Shown here in pieces: positions 1 to 10,934 of a stretch of DNA of 64,000 nt. A program made the translations under genes and the position numbers. The stretch's first letter is position 1. Each line of letters begins with the position of its first letter. The stretch spans positions 62,001-126,000 of the forward strand of contig NZ_JAQZAK010000004.1 of assembly GCF_028737265.1 (NCBI RefSeq). The letters are read 5' to 3'. The notes beneath the pieces were generated by a model that did no database searches, was not told the origin of the DNA, and worked only from the letters and a program-made list of their open reading frames with translations. The DNA comes from Actinomycetospora callitridis (GTDB taxonomy: Bacteria; Actinomycetota; Actinomycetes; Mycobacteriales; Pseudonocardiaceae).

Positions 1-30
1 TCGCGTGTTCCGACGGCCGGGACGCGCCGT

Positions 31-59
31 GTGACGGGGCTCGCAACGCCACCTACAGT
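31..59 (+). promoter_or_regulatory. Candidate promoter of the formate dehydrogenase operon
   Basis: GTGACG (31-36) and TACAGT (54-59) are separated by 17 bases and resemble housekeeping -35 and -10 boxes. They would start transcription about 30 bases before the ATG at 99. Seen by eye only; in GC-rich DNA such matches are moderately common. Confidence 0.4.
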
Positions 60-98
60 GGTGACGACGACGACACCGTCGGTGAAGGAGAGCTCGGC

Positions 99-2045
99 AT
101 GCGCACTCGTAGGCCCCGCCACGTCCGGCTGACCGAACCCCTGGTCCGCGAGAACGGCGAGCTGCGGCCGGCGAGCTGGGACGAGGCGCTGGAGCGCGCC
201 GCCGCCGGCCTGCGCGGCGTGCCCGCCGACGCCTTCGGGATGTTCAGCTGCTCGAAGGCCACGAACGAGATGAACTACGCCGCGCAGAAGTTCTCGCGGG
301 TGGTGATGGGCAGCAACAACGTCGACAGTTGCAACCGCACTTGACACGCTCCCAGTGTCGTCGGTCTGACGACGGTGTTCGGTGCCGGCGGCGGCACCTC
401 CGCCTACGTGGAGGCGGAGCACGCCGACCTCATCATCCTGTGGGGCTCCAACGCGCGGGAGACCCACCCGATCTTCTTCCACCACGTGCTGCAGGGCATC
501 CGCCGCGGCACCCGCATGTACTCCGTGGACCCGCGCCACACCTCGACCGCGCAGTGGGCCGACGCCTGGCTCGGGCTCGACGTCGGCACGGACATCGCGC
601 TGGCCAACACGGTCGGCCGCGAGATCATCCACGCCGGGCTGGTGAACGAGGCGTTCGTCGAGCGCGCGACCACGGGGTTCGAGGAGTACCGGGCGACGGT
701 CGAGCCGTACACGCTGGAGCGCGGCGAGGAGATCACCGGCGTCCCGGCGGCGACGATCCGCGAGCTCGCGCACGCCTACGCCCGCGCCGACCGTGCGCAG
801 ATCTGCTGGACGCTCGGCATCACCGAGCACCACAACGCGGCCGACTACGTGTTCGCGCTGATCAACCTCGCGCTGCTCACCGGGCACGTGGGCCGCTACG
901 GGTCCGGCCTGGTGCCGCTGCGCGGGCAGAACAACGTCCAGGGCGGCGGTGACATGGGCTCCATCCCGGCCAAGCTGCCGGGGGGCTACGACGTCCACGA
1001 CGAGGACGCCCGCGCCCGCTTCGCCTCGGTCTGGGGCACCGACGACTACCCGCGCGAGCCCGGGATGCACCTGTCCCAGATGTTCGAGGCGATGGAGCGC
1101 GGCGAGCTCAAGGCCCTCTACTGCATCGGGGAGAACCCGGCGGAGTCCGAGGCCAACGCGACGCACGCCCGGCACATGCTCGAGGGCCTGGACACCCTGA
1201 TCGTGCAGGACATCTTCCGCACGGCCACCGCGGAGCTCGCCGACGTCGTGTTCCCCGCGACGGCGGACTGGTGCGAGTACGAGGGCACGGTGACGAACTC
1301 CGAGCGGCGCGTGCAGCGCGTCCGCAAGGCGATCGACCCGCCGGGGCTCGCGCGCCCGGACACCCACGCCATCTGCGCGCTGGCCACGAAGCTCGGGCAC
1401 GACTGGGGCGAGCCCACCGCGGAGGAGGTGTGGGACGAGTTGCGCTCGGTGTCGCTCAACTGGCACGCCGGGATGAGCTACGAGCGCCTCGACGAGCTCG
1501 GCGGCATCCAGTGGCCGTGCCCGTCGCTCGACCACCCCGGCACGCCGCTCATGCACGCGCGGCTCTGGGCCGACGACCCCGCCGATCGCGGGACGCCGGC
1601 GCCGTTCACCGCGGTCGAGCACGTGGCGCCCGTCGACGTCCTCGACGACGAGTTCCCGATCCGCCTGACCACCGTCCGGCTGCTCGACGCCTACAACTCC
1701 GGCGTGCAGACCGGCGGCTACGCCTCCCCCATGCGCAGGCCGGAGTCGTTGCGCATCGACGCGGAGGACGCCGCCCGCCTGGGCATCGAGAACGGCGAGC
1801 GGGTGCGCGTCGTGTCCCGTCGTGGCGCGGTCGAGGCACCGATCGGCATCGACCCGTCCCTGCGTCCGGGGCTCGCGTCGTTCACACCGCACTTCAGCGA
1901 GGAGGTCGACGTCAACGTGCTGACGAACGACGCGTGGGACCCGAAGTCGGGGACCTCGGAGTTCAAGGCCACCGCCGTCCGTGTCGAGAAGATCGACGCC
2001 ATGGCGGCCGCCCACCCGCGCCCGCTGCCGGCAGCGGGGAGCTGA
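99..2045 (+). CDS. fdhA: Formate dehydrogenase catalytic (Mo/W-bis-MGD) subunit, selenoprotein
   Basis: Catalytic subunit oxidising formate to CO2 at a molybdopterin centre. Reading through the UGA at 342-344 gives one 648-residue chain; the frame is identical before and after it, so this is not a frameshift. The UGA is codon 82, in the context CNRT-U-HAPSVVGL, which matches the E. coli FdhF context with Sec140 followed by His. The rest has the molybdopterin oxidoreductase and C-terminal dinucleotide-binding domains (TGHVGRYGSG, RGQNNVQGGGDMG). The ATG at 99 has an AAGGAG site 8 bases upstream. The chain starts exactly after the point where FdsA/FdhF proteins carry their N-terminal [4Fe-4S] domain; that domain is encoded at the end of the gene at 3962. 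An automatic gene caller would report this gene as two pieces. Incorporation needs selA, selB, selC and selD elsewhere in the genome. Confidence 0.9.
342..373 (+). promoter_or_regulatory. Sec UGA codon with SECIS-like stem-loop
   Basis: The UGA (342-344) is followed after 12 bases by a perfect 6-bp stem, GTCGTC (357-362) and GACGAC (368-373), closing a GGTCT loop (363-367). Counting the U of UGA as 1, the GGUCU loop is at 22-26. This is the same place as the GGUCU of the E. coli fdhF SECIS as I remember that sequence. Bacterial SelB binds this apical stem-loop. The stem sequence differs from E. coli while loop and spacing agree, which suggests selection on structure. Confidence 0.85.
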
Positions 2046-2048
2046 CGG

Positions 2049-3961
<1,913 letters not shown>

Positions 3962-3962
<1 letters not shown>

Positions 3963-5140
3963 TGACCACCACGGGCAAGGGCCCTGCCGGTCCCGGCGGC
4001 GGCTCGAGCGCGCCGGTCGACGAGACGATCGACGGCGCGAACGAGGCCGTCGGCGGCGCGGCGATCGGGACGGCTCTCGAGGAGGGTCCGCCGCCGGGCG
4101 AGCGCACCGACGGCGACACCCATCCGTCGTCGCCGGTCGGGCCCACCGTCATCGATCCCGCCGCGCCCACGCGCACCGCCGAGGAGCGCCTCAGCAGCGG
4201 CCCGGTGATGCTCGGGACGATCAAGCGGCGGGTGACGCTGCAGCTCGACGGCCGCGAGGTCCGGGTGCCCGAGGGCGCCACGATCCTCGACGCGCTGCAC
4301 GACGAGGGCACGCCGGCCCAGGCCGACACCCCCACGCTGTGCTGGGCACCGAACATGGACCCCATCAACGCGTGCCGGGTCTGCGTGGTCGAGGTCGAGG
4401 GCTCGCGGACGCTCGTGCCGTCGTGCGCGCGCAAGTGCGAGGACGGCATGGAGGTGCGCACCGACACCGAGAAGGTCCGCCACAGCCGGCGGATGGTGCT
4501 CGAGCTGCTCACGTCGTCGGTGGACATGGACCGCGCGAGCGCGGACGTGCAGCGCTGGATCCGCGAGTACGAGGTCGACGCCGCGCGCTACGGCCCGCCC
4601 GCACCCCCGGCCGCCGCGGGCGAGCGCGACCGTCGCCACGCGGGGCACCACGACGCTCCCGACGGGGCCACCGCGGCCACCGTGCAGCAGCCCGTGAAGA
4701 TCGACAACGAGCTCTACGTGCGGGACTACTCGCGCTGCATCATGTGCTACAAGTGCGTCAACGCCTGCGGCACGGACGCCCAGTTCACGTTCGCGATCGC
4801 CGCGGCCGGGCGCGGGTTCGACGCCCGCATCGCCACGGAGTTCGACGTCGAGCTCCCCGACTCGGCGTGCGTCTACTGCGGCAACTGCATCGGCGTGTGC
4901 CCCACCGGGGCGCTCGTCTCGGTCCGCGAGCACGAGCTGCGCGAGGCCGACGACTGGCATCCCGAGGAGGAGACCGTCACGACGACGATCTGCTCGTTCT
5001 GCGGGGTCGGCTGCAACCTCGAGCTGCACGTCCAGCAGAACGAGATCGTCAACGTGACGAGCCCGTCCGACCACTCCGTCACCCACGGCCACCTCTGCAT
5101 CAAGGGCCGCTTCGGATTCCAGCACGTGCAGAACCGGTGA
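3962..5140 (+). CDS. Formate dehydrogenase Fe-S subunit carrying the detached N-terminal half of FdsA
   Basis: A 392-residue iron-sulfur protein. Residues 1-80 are a low-complexity Gly/Pro/Asp-rich extension. A NuoG-like [2Fe-2S] ferredoxin domain follows (cysteines in TLCW, ACRVC and PSCARKC), then two [4Fe-4S] motifs (CIMCYKCVNAC and CVYCGNCIGVC). The end is the molybdopterin-enzyme [4Fe-4S] domain, CSFCGVGCN...CIKGRFGF. In FdsA and FdhF this last domain is joined directly to the Mo domain; here the protein stops just after GRFGFQHVQNR and the continuation is the start of the gene at 99. The NuoG His-Cys3 cluster segment appears lost. The two chains presumably assemble into one FdsA-equivalent, with the proximal [4Fe-4S] cluster supplied in trans. 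Confidence 0.85.
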
Positions 5141-5297
5141 CCCGGTGTCAGGAGAGTGAGCCGGGCGGTCCACACCCGCGGGTCGAACGGCCGAACTCGA
5201 CCGGCCATCGGGGCCCAACGCCGTGGCGGCGCTGTCCCCCGGGGCCGCGCTACTGATTGGCTGCGCACAACAGGCCCGCCGACGAAGGAGGCCCACC

Positions 5298-5525
5298 GTG
5301 GCGAAGACGTCGCAGAAGACCGATGAGGTCCTGAGCGGCCTGCAGCAACTGATCGAGGCCGGACGTGTGGCCGAGGTCGAGCAGGTCCTCACCACCCTGA
5401 TCGAGAGCGAGCCGGCGCAGGACCCGACGGTCGAGGAGCGCGAGACGCGCTCCTACGCCGAGGGCATGCGCGACGGGATCGCGCTCGCGCGGGGCCTGGC
5501 CGGCGACGCCGGCCAGGACGACTGA
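5298..5525 (+). CDS. Small acidic helical protein, unrecognised
   Basis: A 75-residue soluble protein starting at GTG with a strong GAAGGAGG site 6 bases upstream; a longer reading from 5223 lacks a ribosome site. It is predicted to be helical, with heptad-like leucines (VLSGLQQLI, VEQVLTTLIE) and an acidic tail. No family recognised. It precedes another small gene on the same strand by 58 bases. Confidence 0.6.
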   Translation: MAKTSQKTDEVLSGLQQLIEAGRVAEVEQVLTTLIESEPAQDPTVEERETRSYAEGMRDGIALARGLAGDAGQDD

Positions 5526-5583
5526 CACCTGCGTTCCGAGCGGTCCACCCGAGGGCCGCTCCCTTGCCTGGAGGACACACACC

Positions 5584-6048
5584 ATGACCGCTGCGGCCGC
5601 CGTCGACGATCGACCGGCTCCGCAGGCCCCCGCACTCGCGGAGGCCCCTCAGCCGACAGCGGAGATGCCCTCCGCCGGGGAGATGCCCTCCGCCGGGGAC
5701 CGGCTCAAGCAGGTGGCCATCGCGGCGCTCGACAAGCTGGCGGGCGCGGCCGTCGTCAAGGTGGAGGAGCTCTCCGACAAGCTCGGGGACATGGCCGCCG
5801 ACGCCGTCTCGGGCAGCATGCCCACCGGGGTGGGCGCGAACGCCCTGATCAAGGGCGTCCTCGCCAAGATGGAGGGCAAGAACCCGGTCATCGCCGCGCT
5901 CAAGGGTGCCTTCGGCGCGATGAGCACCGGCACCAAGATCTGGCTGTCCCTCGCGCTGATCCTCCTCGCGGTCCTTTCCCCCGTGGCGCTGCTCGTACTC
6001 GCGCTGGTGCTGCTCGTCGCCGCCATCGTGGGGGCGGTCAAGGGCTGA
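5584..6048 (+). CDS. Small protein with hydrophobic C-terminus, unrecognised
   Basis: A 154-residue protein. The N-terminus is Ala/Pro-rich with a duplicated EMPSAG unit (21-bp direct repeat near 5665-5700). The middle is amphipathic (about 40-115) and residues about 118-153 form a hydrophobic hairpin or membrane anchor. GGAGG lies 10 bases before the ATG. It ends 12 bases before a convergent gene. No function proposed. Confidence 0.6.
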   Translation: MTAAAAVDDRPAPQAPALAEAPQPTAEMPSAGEMPSAGDRLKQVAIAALDKLAGAAVVKVEELSDKLGDMAADAVSGSMPTGVGANALIKGVLAKMEGKNPVIAALKGAFGAMSTGTKIWLSLALILLAVLSPVALLVLALVLLVAAIVGAVKG

Positions 6049-6060
6049 GGGACCCGCGCC

Positions 6061-6693
6061 TCAGGTGCCCTCGGTCGCGCCCGTGGAGGTCGTGGCCATG
6101 GCCGGCTCTCCCCTGGGCTCCGAGGGGCCGCCCGTGTCGGTGATCTCGCCCGCCTGGTCGTGGGCGTGCTGCGCAGGGCGCGTGGGCGCGCGCAGGCCCT
6201 CGTAGATCGCGGGCTGGATGTCCCAGGTGTTCCAGTACTGCGCCCCGGGCAGGTCGGTGTAGCGCACCGTGACGTGGAAGTCCTCGCCCTCGAGCCCGTT
6301 CTTGCGCAGGAACGTCATCTGGTCGTCCAGGTCGTCCCAGAAGCAGGTGATGCGCGCCCCGGGTGACAGCGAGGTCAACCCGATGGTGAACAGGGGAAGG
6401 CCCGAGATCTCGACCCCGTCGGAGCTCTCGATCGGGCACGAGAACTCGAACGTGATGTTCTTGGCCGGCCCCTGGCCCACGTTCTCGACGGCGAGGCTCA
6501 GGGCCCGGGTCCCGTGGTCGAACTCGTCGTGCACGGCGACCACCGGGCGGCCCCCGGCGAGGAACTCCTGGCGCACCTCCCGCACCGACTCGCGCGCGGC
6601 GCGGAGCTGGAACCAGATCACCACGATGAACGCGGCGTAGAGCAGGGGCGACAGCGTCTGCGCGACGCTCGAGACGATCTCCAACGCGGGCAC
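6061..6693 (-). CDS. Membrane-anchored hypothetical protein
   Basis: About 210 residues with one N-terminal transmembrane helix (SSVAQTLSPLLYAAFIVVIW) and a beta-rich soluble domain with an internal RPVVAV...LAVENVGQGPAKN segment of the kind seen in many 'hypothetical membrane protein' families. The GTG at 6693 is preferred because GGAGG lies 6 bases before it; the frame is open to 6717. The C-terminal 45 residues are low complexity. It is downstream of the ferritin-like gene on the same strand. Confidence 0.65.
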   Translation of the reverse strand: MPALEIVSSVAQTLSPLLYAAFIVVIWFQLRAARESVREVRQEFLAGGRPVVAVHDEFDHGTRALSLAVENVGQGPAKNITFEFSCPIESSDGVEISGLPLFTIGLTSLSPGARITCFWDDLDDQMTFLRKNGLEGEDFHVTVRYTDLPGAQYWNTWDIQPAIYEGLRAPTRPAQHAHDQAGEITDTGGPSEPRGEPAMATTSTGATEGT

Positions 6694-6776
6694 GGCGACC
6701 CTCCGATCTCCGGACACACGTCCGCGGACCGACCGTCGGGACGGCCGGTCCGCGGGGTGTGCTGTCGGGGTCCGCT

Positions 6777-7745
6777 CTAGCGGATGCCGACGACCTCCTG
6801 GGCCAGCGCGGCGTGACGCGTCTGGGCGGCGGAGACGACACCCGAGCGGTTCTTGTTCGCCTCTTCGTAGACGATGACCTTGTTGAGGTCCTCGACCTCG
6901 TCCAGCTGCTTGATCTTCGAGACGACGTCGTTCACGCCGAGGTCGTCGTAGTTCGGGATCGGCAGCTCCGAGGCGTGCAGCGCCCCGAGGCGGGTGCGGG
7001 CCTCGTGCAGCGCCGCCGCGGTGTCGGTCGCCCCCTCACGGCGGCTGACCTCCTCGGCACGGTCGAGCGCGGCGTCGCGGCCGGTGACGACCACGTCGCG
7101 GGCGTCCTCGCCGAAGCGCGCGGCGCGCTCGGCGGTGTCGGTGACGACACCACGCACCTGCTCGCCACGCTGCTGCAGGCGCGCCGCCCAGCGGCTGACC
7201 TGCTCACGGGCGAAGTTCACCGGCAGCGAGACGGCGCGCGTGGCGCCACCCGCGACCATCTGGAACGGGGTCGGCTGGAGCGCCGGGGGCCCACCCAGGG
7301 CGTGCTCGGCGAGCACGGTGGTCAGCCACTCGATGGTGGCCGCGTGGGCCTTCTCGAGGCGCTCGGCCAGCCGACGGACGTTGCTGTCCTTCGCGGCCTC
7401 GGCGAGGCCACGCAGGTACACCGAGCGGTCGCGGAGCTGGTGCTCCAGCGTCAGGTCGCCGAGAAGGGCCTCGTCGACCGGGCCCGCCTGCTCGACGGTC
7501 GCCTTGACGACGGCGCCGACGCGCCCGACCAGCGGGGACACGACGTCGGCGACGCCGCCCAGACGCTGGAGCTCGGCGGTGATCTCGTGCGTGCGCCGCT
7601 CGGCGTTGCGGGCGTTCTCCGTGAGCTCCTTGCGCACCGCCTCGGTCCGGGCCTGGGTGACGCGGATACGCGCGACCTGGACCTCGGTCTGGGTCAGCTG
7701 CAGCATCGAACGCAGCTGGGCGATCATGTGGTTCCGGTTGCTCAC
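6777..7745 (-). CDS. Ferritin-like helical protein with C-terminal IPxYDDL module
   Basis: About 322 residues. Residues 1-155 are long amphipathic helices resembling ferritin-like or DUF2383-like bundles (MLQLTQTEVQVARIR; LRDRSVYLRGLAE). The middle is Ala/Arg-rich. The C-terminal 55 residues, starting ELPIPNYDDLGVNDVV and ending in EEANKNRSGV, are a module I recognise as recurring at the ends of unrelated actinobacterial proteins. The GTG at 7745 has GGAGAAG just upstream and is preferred over the ATG at 7763. Function unknown; a structural or storage role is only a guess. Confidence 0.6.
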   Translation of the reverse strand: MSNRNHMIAQLRSMLQLTQTEVQVARIRVTQARTEAVRKELTENARNAERRTHEITAELQRLGGVADVVSPLVGRVGAVVKATVEQAGPVDEALLGDLTLEHQLRDRSVYLRGLAEAAKDSNVRRLAERLEKAHAATIEWLTTVLAEHALGGPPALQPTPFQMVAGGATRAVSLPVNFAREQVSRWAARLQQRGEQVRGVVTDTAERAARFGEDARDVVVTGRDAALDRAEEVSRREGATDTAAALHEARTRLGALHASELPIPNYDDLGVNDVVSKIKQLDEVEDLNKVIVYEEANKNRSGVVSAAQTRHAALAQEVVGIR

Positions 7746-7930
7746 ACTTCTCCTCGAACTCATCAGTTATGTGCGTGTGTTCGCGGCCTACCGGCCGGTC
7801 ACCTCTGGGCTATCCGCCGGGCGCGGTGCCTATTCATCCGACGGCGGCCGGACCCGGTGTGAGCCGTACAACCGGCCCGTGACCTGCGTCGCGACCGCGC
7901 CGCGACGATCTACCCGACCCACGGAGGCGT

Positions 7931-7976
7931 TTGCCGTCCTCCCGGGGACGGCAACTACAGGGCCCATCGGCCCTGT
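7931..7976. promoter_or_regulatory. Two adjacent perfect inverted repeats upstream of aceA
   Basis: The 294-bp gap between two divergent genes holds TTGCCGTCC-TCCCGG-GGACGGCAA (7931-7954) and, two bases later, ACAGGGCC-CATC-GGCCCTGT (7957-7976). Both are perfect, with stems of 9 and 8 bp. They lie 64-109 bases before the aceA start. They could be operator sites for a glyoxylate-shunt regulator or RNA hairpins in the aceA leader. No other structure stood out in the gap. Confidence 0.6.
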
Positions 7977-8039
7977 CGACACTCCGGCAACCGGTCCAGT
8001 ACGGAGCTCCGGCCACCGCGGCCGGGAGGGAGTGGATTC

Positions 8040-9314
8040 GTGATGACCCAGACCGCCGAGGACCTCGAACAGCAGTGGGCGCAGGACCCGCGATGGGCGG
8101 GCGTGCGCCGCGTACACACCGCGCAGGACGTCGTGTCCCTACGCGGCAGCCTCCCCGAGACGCACACGCTCGCCGACCACGGCGCGCGGCGGCTGTGGGA
8201 CCTGTTGCACGGTGACGAGCCGGTGCGGGCGCTCGGCGCGATGACCGGCGGGCAGGCCGTGCAGATGGTCAAGGCGGGCCTCCAGGCCGTCTACCTCTCG
8301 GGGTGGCAGGTGGCCGCGGACGCGAACCTCGCCGGCGAGACCTACCCCGACCAGAGCCTGTACCCCGCGAACTCCGTGCCGTCCATGGTGCGCCGGCTCA
8401 ACAACGCGATGCGCCGCAACGACGAGATCCTGGTCGCCGAGGGCGAGGAGCCCGACCCGGACCGCATCCTGCCGATCGTCGCCGACGCCGAGGCCGGGTT
8501 CGGCGGCGCGCTCAACGCCTACGAGCTGATGAAGGCGATGATCGAGGCCGGCGCCGCCGGCGTGCACTTCGAGGACCAGCTCGCCTCGGAGAAGAAGTGC
8601 GGCCACATGGGCGGCAAGGTGCTCGTGCCGACGAGCCAGCACCTGCGCACCCTGCACGCCGCACGGCTCGCGGCGGACGTGGCCGGGGTGCCGAGCCTCG
8701 TCGTCGCGCGCACGGACGCCCTGGGCGCCTCGCTGCTCACCACCGACGTCGACGACGACGACCGGCGCTTCCTCACCGGGGAGCGCACCGCCGAGGGCTT
8801 CCACCGCGTGAAGTCCGGCATGGGACCGGTGATCGCCCGGGCGAACGCGTACGCGCCGTACGCGGACCTGCTGTGGATGGAGACCGGGACCCCCGACCTC
8901 GACGAGGCCCGCGAGTTCGCCGAGGCCGTGCACCGCGAGCACCCGGACGCGATGCTGGCCTACAACTGCTCGCCGTCGTTCAACTGGCGGCGGCACCTGG
9001 ACGAGAGCTCGATCGCCAAGTTCCAGCGGGAGCTGGGCGCGATGGGCTACGTGTTCCAGTTCATCACGCTGGCCGGGTTCCACGCCCTGAACCACTCGAT
9101 GTTCGAGCTGGCCCGCGGCTACGCGGAGAGGGACATGACCGCGTTCGTCGACCTGCAGGAGGCCGAGTTCGCCTCCGAGGAGAACGGCTACACGGCGACG
9201 CGCCACCAGCGCGAGGTCGGCGCGGGCTATTTCGACCAGATCGCGCTCGCCGTCGACCCGCACGGCTCCACGGGCGCCATGGAGGGCTCGACCGAGTCCA
9301 GCCAGTTCGCCTGA
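8040..9314 (+). CDS. aceA: Isocitrate lyase
   Basis: Glyoxylate-shunt enzyme cleaving isocitrate to succinate and glyoxylate; cytosolic, Mg-dependent. 424 residues, the usual length of the short bacterial/actinobacterial form. The catalytic KKCGH motif is near residues 186-190, the metal-site region is [12 protein letters not shown], and the substrate motif is [12 protein letters not shown] at 8040 and ATG at 8043 are both possible; GGGAGGG at 8024-8030 fits either. No malate synthase gene is adjacent. Confidence 0.95.
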   Translation: MMTQTAEDLEQQWAQDPRWAGVRRVHTAQDVVSLRGSLPETHTLADHGARRLWDLLHGDEPVRALGAMTGGQAVQMVKAGLQAVYLSGWQVAADANLAGETYPDQSLYPANSVPSMVRRLNNAMRRNDEILVAEGEEPDPDRILPIVADAEAGFGGALNAYELMKAMIEAGAAGVHFEDQLASEKKCGHMGGKVLVPTSQHLRTLHAARLAADVAGVPSLVVARTDALGASLLTTDVDDDDRRFLTGERTAEGFHRVKSGMGPVIARANAYAPYADLLWMETGTPDLDEAREFAEAVHREHPDAMLAYNCSPSFNWRRHLDESSIAKFQRELGAMGYVFQFITLAGFHALNHSMFELARGYAERDMTAFVDLQEAEFASEENGYTATRHQREVGAGYFDQIALAVDPHGSTGAMEGSTESSQFA

Positions 9315-9341
9315 GGAGAGGTTGTCCGAAGGGGGTGCGGT

Positions 9342-9360
9342 GGGCATCCCGACGGCCATG
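9342..9360 (+). promoter_or_regulatory. GGGCAT motif repeated at another start codon
   Basis: GGGCATCCCGACGGCCATG is matched with one mismatch at 23991-24009. Both end in the ATG of a membrane-protein gene and neither has a good ribosome site. GGGCAT resembles the -10 of SigB/SigF-type stress promoters (consensus GGGTAT), and GTTGTC lies 15 bases upstream here. Transcription would then begin at or near the ATG, giving a leaderless mRNA. Confidence 0.4.
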
Positions 9361-9987
9361 TCGGACCCGTCGAATGCCCACCGCGAACCTCCGAACCCCG
9401 ACGCGCAGCGGACCCCGGAGCAGCACGACCGCACCGGTCGTGGCTCCGGGCCCTACGCCCCGGCGGGGCGTGACGACCAGGGCAACCCCGTTCCGTCCGT
9501 ACCCCACGAGGGACTGCTGGGGCGCATCGCGACGTCGCTCGTCGCGGGCGAGGCGGTGGTGCTGGCCGCCCTCGGCGTCGCCGGCCTCGTCACGTCCTGG
9601 GGCGCGGGCTTCACCGCCCAGGTGCCGGACACCGTGCTCGCCCTGCGGCTCAACCCCGCCAACAGCGTCCTGCTGCTGGTCACCGCCGTGCTCGCGGTGG
9701 CTTCCCTGAAGTCGCGCAGCCTCCTGCGGCGCTTCGCCGGCCTCCAGGCCGTGGCCTACCTCCTGCTGTTCGTGTTCGGCGCGGCGTACAGCGTCAACAC
9801 GGGCAACGCCACGTTCCTGGACCTCAACACGCCGGACCTCGTCCTCTTCGGGGTCCTGGCGGTCCTCGGGTTCATCATCCTGATGGTCTCGAGCGCCCGG
9901 ATCGTCGAGCCACCGCCCGGCCCGCTGCCCTACCCGGACGCGGTGCCGAGTGCGCAGAAGAACGAGAACGAGGACGAGCAGAGCTGA
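9358..9987 (+). CDS. DUF4383 membrane protein
   Basis: About 209 residues. A hydrophilic N-terminus of about 50 residues precedes four hydrophobic segments (SLVAGEAVVLAALGVAGLV; NSVLLLVTAVLAVASL; FAGLQAVAYLLLFVFG; LVLFGVLAVLGFIILMV), matching the four-helix DUF4383 family of actinobacteria, function unknown. The ATG at 9358 is chosen because it shares its upstream motif with the gene at 24007. A GTG at 9340, with GAAGGGGG before it, is the alternative. Confidence 0.75.
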   Translation: MSDPSNAHREPPNPDAQRTPEQHDRTGRGSGPYAPAGRDDQGNPVPSVPHEGLLGRIATSLVAGEAVVLAALGVAGLVTSWGAGFTAQVPDTVLALRLNPANSVLLLVTAVLAVASLKSRSLLRRFAGLQAVAYLLLFVFGAAYSVNTGNATFLDLNTPDLVLFGVLAVLGFIILMVSSARIVEPPPGPLPYPDAVPSAQKNENEDEQS

Positions 9988-9991
9988 GCAC

Positions 9992-10921
9992 TCACGCCAG
10001 CGGTCGGCGGTGGCCGTGGTGGATGCGGTCCTTGACCAGCACCACCACCCCGCCGAGCACCACCACGAGGCCGATGTCCGCGGCGGCGCGCTTGAGGCCA
10101 CCGAGCGCGACCGCGAGGTCCCCGGCGGCGAGCCCGACACCGATCAGGCCCGCGGCCGGCACGAGCGCCAGCGCGATGAGGGCGCCGGCGAGGACGGCCT
10201 CGCGGAACGACGTGATGATGACCAGCCCCGCGAGCGCGCCGCCCGCGCCCACGAGCCAGTCGGCAGCCGTGGGGTCCATGACCATGTGGACGCCCTCGCT
10301 GCTCGCGAGCACGCCGGGCTTCGCGAGGCCCAGTGCCCGCAGCACGAGGAACGCGACGCCGCCCGCCGCGGCGAGGATCGCGTAGCCGACGAGGACGGAC
10401 ACCAGGGCCCGCCGGATGCGGTAGAGGTCGGCGCGGATCAGGGCGAGGCCCAGCTTGGCGACGGGCTCGAAGGCCGGGGCGATGATCGCCGACGCGGCGA
10501 GGGCCAGGGCCTGCGGCACCGGCGGGGACAGCAGGCCCGCGACGGCGATCGCGCCGCCGAGGCCCATGAGCACGAGGTAGTTGACGCTCATGCGGCCGTG
10601 GTGGCGCAGCGTCCGCTCGAACTCCTCCCACGGGGACTCGTCGGCGTCGTCCTCGATGGCCTCCTGCGCGCCGGTGGCCACCACGCTCTCGGTGCGCACC
10701 GTGGCGACGGTGACCGGCCCGTGCTCCCGGGCGCGCTCCACGGTGGCCAGGACGGCGTCGATGGAGCGGTTGAGGACGTGGAGGGACAGCACGTCGCCCG
10801 CGGGTTTGAGGGACCCGCCGCGCTGCAGGGTCAGCGCGAGGACGCCGTCGTGGTCCTCGAGCGCCCCGAGCACCTCGTCGGTCGCCGCGGCCGGCACGGT
10901 CACGTCGATCTGGTGGTGCAT
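9992..10921 (-). CDS. DUF389 (TIGR00341-like) membrane protein
   Basis: 309 residues. A soluble N-terminal domain of about 110 residues (DVTVPAAATDEVLGAL, LNRSIDAVLATVERA) is followed by six or so hydrophobic helices, including the conserved LAASAIIAPAFEPVAKLG and VLVGYAILAAAGGV. This is the DUF389 layout; the family's function is not established. GAGGAG lies just before the ATG at 10921. It is downstream of, and 13 bases from, the methyltransferase gene, so probably cotranscribed. Confidence 0.8.
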   Translation of the reverse strand: MHHQIDVTVPAAATDEVLGALEDHDGVLALTLQRGGSLKPAGDVLSLHVLNRSIDAVLATVERAREHGPVTVATVRTESVVATGAQEAIEDDADESPWEEFERTLRHHGRMSVNYLVLMGLGGAIAVAGLLSPPVPQALALAASAIIAPAFEPVAKLGLALIRADLYRIRRALVSVLVGYAILAAAGGVAFLVLRALGLAKPGVLASSEGVHMVMDPTAADWLVGAGGALAGLVIITSFREAVLAGALIALALVPAAGLIGVGLAAGDLAVALGGLKRAAADIGLVVVLGGVVVLVKDRIHHGHRRPLA

Positions 10922-10934
10922 CTGGTCTCGCTCC

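Noticed and set aside
329..952. Alternative open frame across the UGA, suggesting a frameshift instead of Sec
   Set aside because: Its translation is a low-complexity Arg/Pro shadow. The conserved FdhA sequence continues in the original frame on both sides of the UGA.
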